In this document: positions 5,944-7,008 of the stretch, in pieces
Layout of the letters: every line of letters starts with the position of its first letter
How positions within the stretch are numbered: the first letter of the stretch is position 1
Origin: Alphaproteobacteria bacterium
GTDB taxonomy: Bacteria > Pseudomonadota > Alphaproteobacteria > Puniceispirillales > Puniceispirillaceae
Length of the DNA stretch: 7,008 nt
Assembly (NCBI GenBank): GCA_011522945.1
Contig: WTHY01000122.1
Location: 1 to 7,008, forward strand
Direction: 5' to 3'
Made by a program: the position numbers and the translations under genes
The notes under the pieces: model-generated
Database searches by the model: none
The model's input: only the letters and a program-made list of their open reading frames with translations
Told to the model about the DNA's origin: nothing

Positions 5944-6987
5944 ATGATATTTGTAGCGAAATATAGAGGCTTTTATACAGGCCTTTTACCCGCAGCCATT
6001 GGGGGGCTTATCTGGTCAAGTCTAGGGCTGCCATTAGCCTGGCTCATGGGTGCGGCACTTGTTACAGGGATCATTAGCTTTTCTGGCTTGAAAATTATCC
6101 TGCCAAAATTTCTGTATTTTATATCTCTTGCTATCATTGGTGCAGGCGTTGGCCTAACGATAACGCCGGATGTAGCACTGCAAATTGCGCGCTGGTTTCC
6201 TCTAATGGCAGTTATGGCGTTTGCGGGTGTTGTACTGGCGCTGTTGCTTACCCCTTTTGTCGCCCGTAAAGGAGAGATGGAGCTAAGCACAGCCTTTTTC
6301 TCACTTATGCCTGGCGGCGTGATTGAGATGCCAAATATTGGGGTAGCGCACGGTGCTGATAAGATCACAATTGCGACCTTGCATGCCATAAGGGTGGCGC
6401 TTGTGGTGGGACTGTTACCATTGGGCCTATATTTTGTATTTCCCTCAACAGGATTTTTATTTGTATCTCAAACCTTATCTACATCATCTCTAGCCGTCGT
6501 TTTGCTAGTAGCTTTATCTGGTGGCTCGATAGGCCAGAAATATAACTTGCCTGCCTCATGGCTGTTAGGGGCGTTGCTGGCCGTAGCCATTCTAACGGCA
6601 AGCGGGTCTGTTGAAGGTCAGATACCAGAAGCCTTAATGGCTGTTGCCCAGATTATTGTTGGCATGTCTCTTGGTGCAAAATTTGAACGTGACAAATTAC
6701 AAAGATTACCACGTGCTATGGCAATAGGCGGATTGGCGTTATTGGGGATTATTACAGCTATGGCTATTATTGCCATTTTGTTTAGTCAAATCCTACCTAT
6801 TGATGCCCCCACCATGGTTTTAGCGTTTTCCATCGGCGGTTTGGCAGAGATGGTCCTGACAGCACGATATTTGGAATTGGACATGGCAATGGTAGCTGCT
6901 TTCCAAGCCACCAGGGCTGTTTTGGTCAATAGTTTTGCAGGTGCAATCTGGAAACGCTATAACAGCGCATGTAATTCAGACGGATAA
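5944..6987 (+). CDS. AbrB-duplication family membrane protein (copy 2)
   Basis: This 347-residue polytopic membrane protein is a second, diverged member of the same duplicated family as its upstream neighbour. The first half shows GLPLAWLMGAALV (28-40), IIGAGVGLTITPD (64-76), FSLMPGGVIEMPNIGVAHGA (119-138) and LHAIRVALVVG (146-156). The second half shows NLPASWLLGALLA (201-213), IIVGMSLGAKF (237-247), FSIGGLAEMVLTARYLELDM (295-314) and QATRAVLVNSF (321-331). Spacing of the blocks matches copy 1 closely, but most residues between blocks differ, so this is an old paralogue rather than a recent tandem duplication. ATG 5944 is the first standard start, since an in-frame TGA lies at 5938-5940. The gap from copy 1 is 28 nt, so co-transcription is likely. 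The two may act as partners in one membrane complex, or each may serve a different solute. No substrate can be named. Confidence 0.86.
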   Translation: MIFVAKYRGFYTGLLPAAIGGLIWSSLGLPLAWLMGAALVTGIISFSGLKIILPKFLYFISLAIIGAGVGLTITPDVALQIARWFPLMAVMAFAGVVLALLLTPFVARKGEMELSTAFFSLMPGGVIEMPNIGVAHGADKITIATLHAIRVALVVGLLPLGLYFVFPSTGFLFVSQTLSTSSLAVVLLVALSGGSIGQKYNLPASWLLGALLAVAILTASGSVEGQIPEALMAVAQIIVGMSLGAKFERDKLQRLPRAMAIGGLALLGIITAMAIIAILFSQILPIDAPTMVLAFSIGGLAEMVLTARYLELDMAMVAAFQATRAVLVNSFAGAIWKRYNSACNSDG

Positions 6988-7001
6988 GTCATATTGTCCG
7001 T
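6980..7001 (+). terminator. Possible hairpin at the end of the operon, truncated by the window edge
   Basis: ACGGATAA (6980-6987) can pair with TTGTCCGT (6994-7001), with one T-G wobble, around a 6-nt loop. The left arm includes the stop codon of the last gene. Only TATACAA follows before the window ends, so no clear T-tract is seen. It could be an operon-end terminator or a chance fold. Confidence 0.25.
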
Positions 7002-7008
7002 TATACAA

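Noticed and set aside
2579..6660. Shared 12-nt string CCCAGATTATTG in tctC (near 2581) and copy 2 (near 6649)
   Set aside because: Both encode Ala-Gln-Ile-Ile in coding sequence, so the match is explained by chance codon use.
4860..6987. Reading the two terminal genes as DNA-binding AbrB regulators or ammonia monooxygenase
   Set aside because: Both proteins are polytopic membrane proteins with a two-fold repeat. Neither shows a small swapped-hairpin DNA-binding domain or monooxygenase subunit features; these are naming problems within the family.

Overview
The window looks like a gene-dense stretch of a Gram-negative, probably proteobacterial, chromosome. The pointers are a tripartite tricarboxylate transporter (TTT) with a Sec-exported periplasmic binding protein, tightly packed co-directional genes with Shine-Dalgarno sites, and membrane proteins of the Gram-negative AbrB-duplication family. 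The moderate, slightly AT-leaning composition would suit a marine alphaproteobacterium (for example of SAR116 type), but that placement is inference. No mobile element, phage gene, RNA gene or CRISPR array is visible.

Layout: positions 1-220 hold no convincing gene. A class III (CaiB/BaiF) CoA-transferase gene runs leftward at 221-1402. A divergent intergenic region (1403-1628) carries a near-perfect 20-bp palindrome at 1431-1450. Five genes then run rightward: a TctC-type binding protein (1629-2603), a strong intrinsic terminator (2621-2654), TctB (2688-3197, GTG start), TctA (3199-4836), and two different AbrB-duplication membrane proteins (4860-5915 and 5944-6987). Gaps after the terminator are short (1, 23 and 28 nt), so tctB, tctA and both AbrB-type genes look co-transcribed, with the terminator probably acting as a partial stop that keeps the binding protein in excess.

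How it may work: TctC would capture a carboxylate-type solute in the periplasm and TctAB would import it by ion-coupled transport. The CoA-transferase could convert the solute or a derivative to a CoA thioester. The two AbrB-type proteins have no firmly established function; here they are the most unusual part of the locus, being two diverged, internally duplicated membrane proteins attached to a complete TTT system. Each is preceded by a potential RNA hairpin over its ribosome-binding site, starting 7-8 nt after the previous stop codon, which suggests translational coupling. The substrate cannot be read from the sequence.
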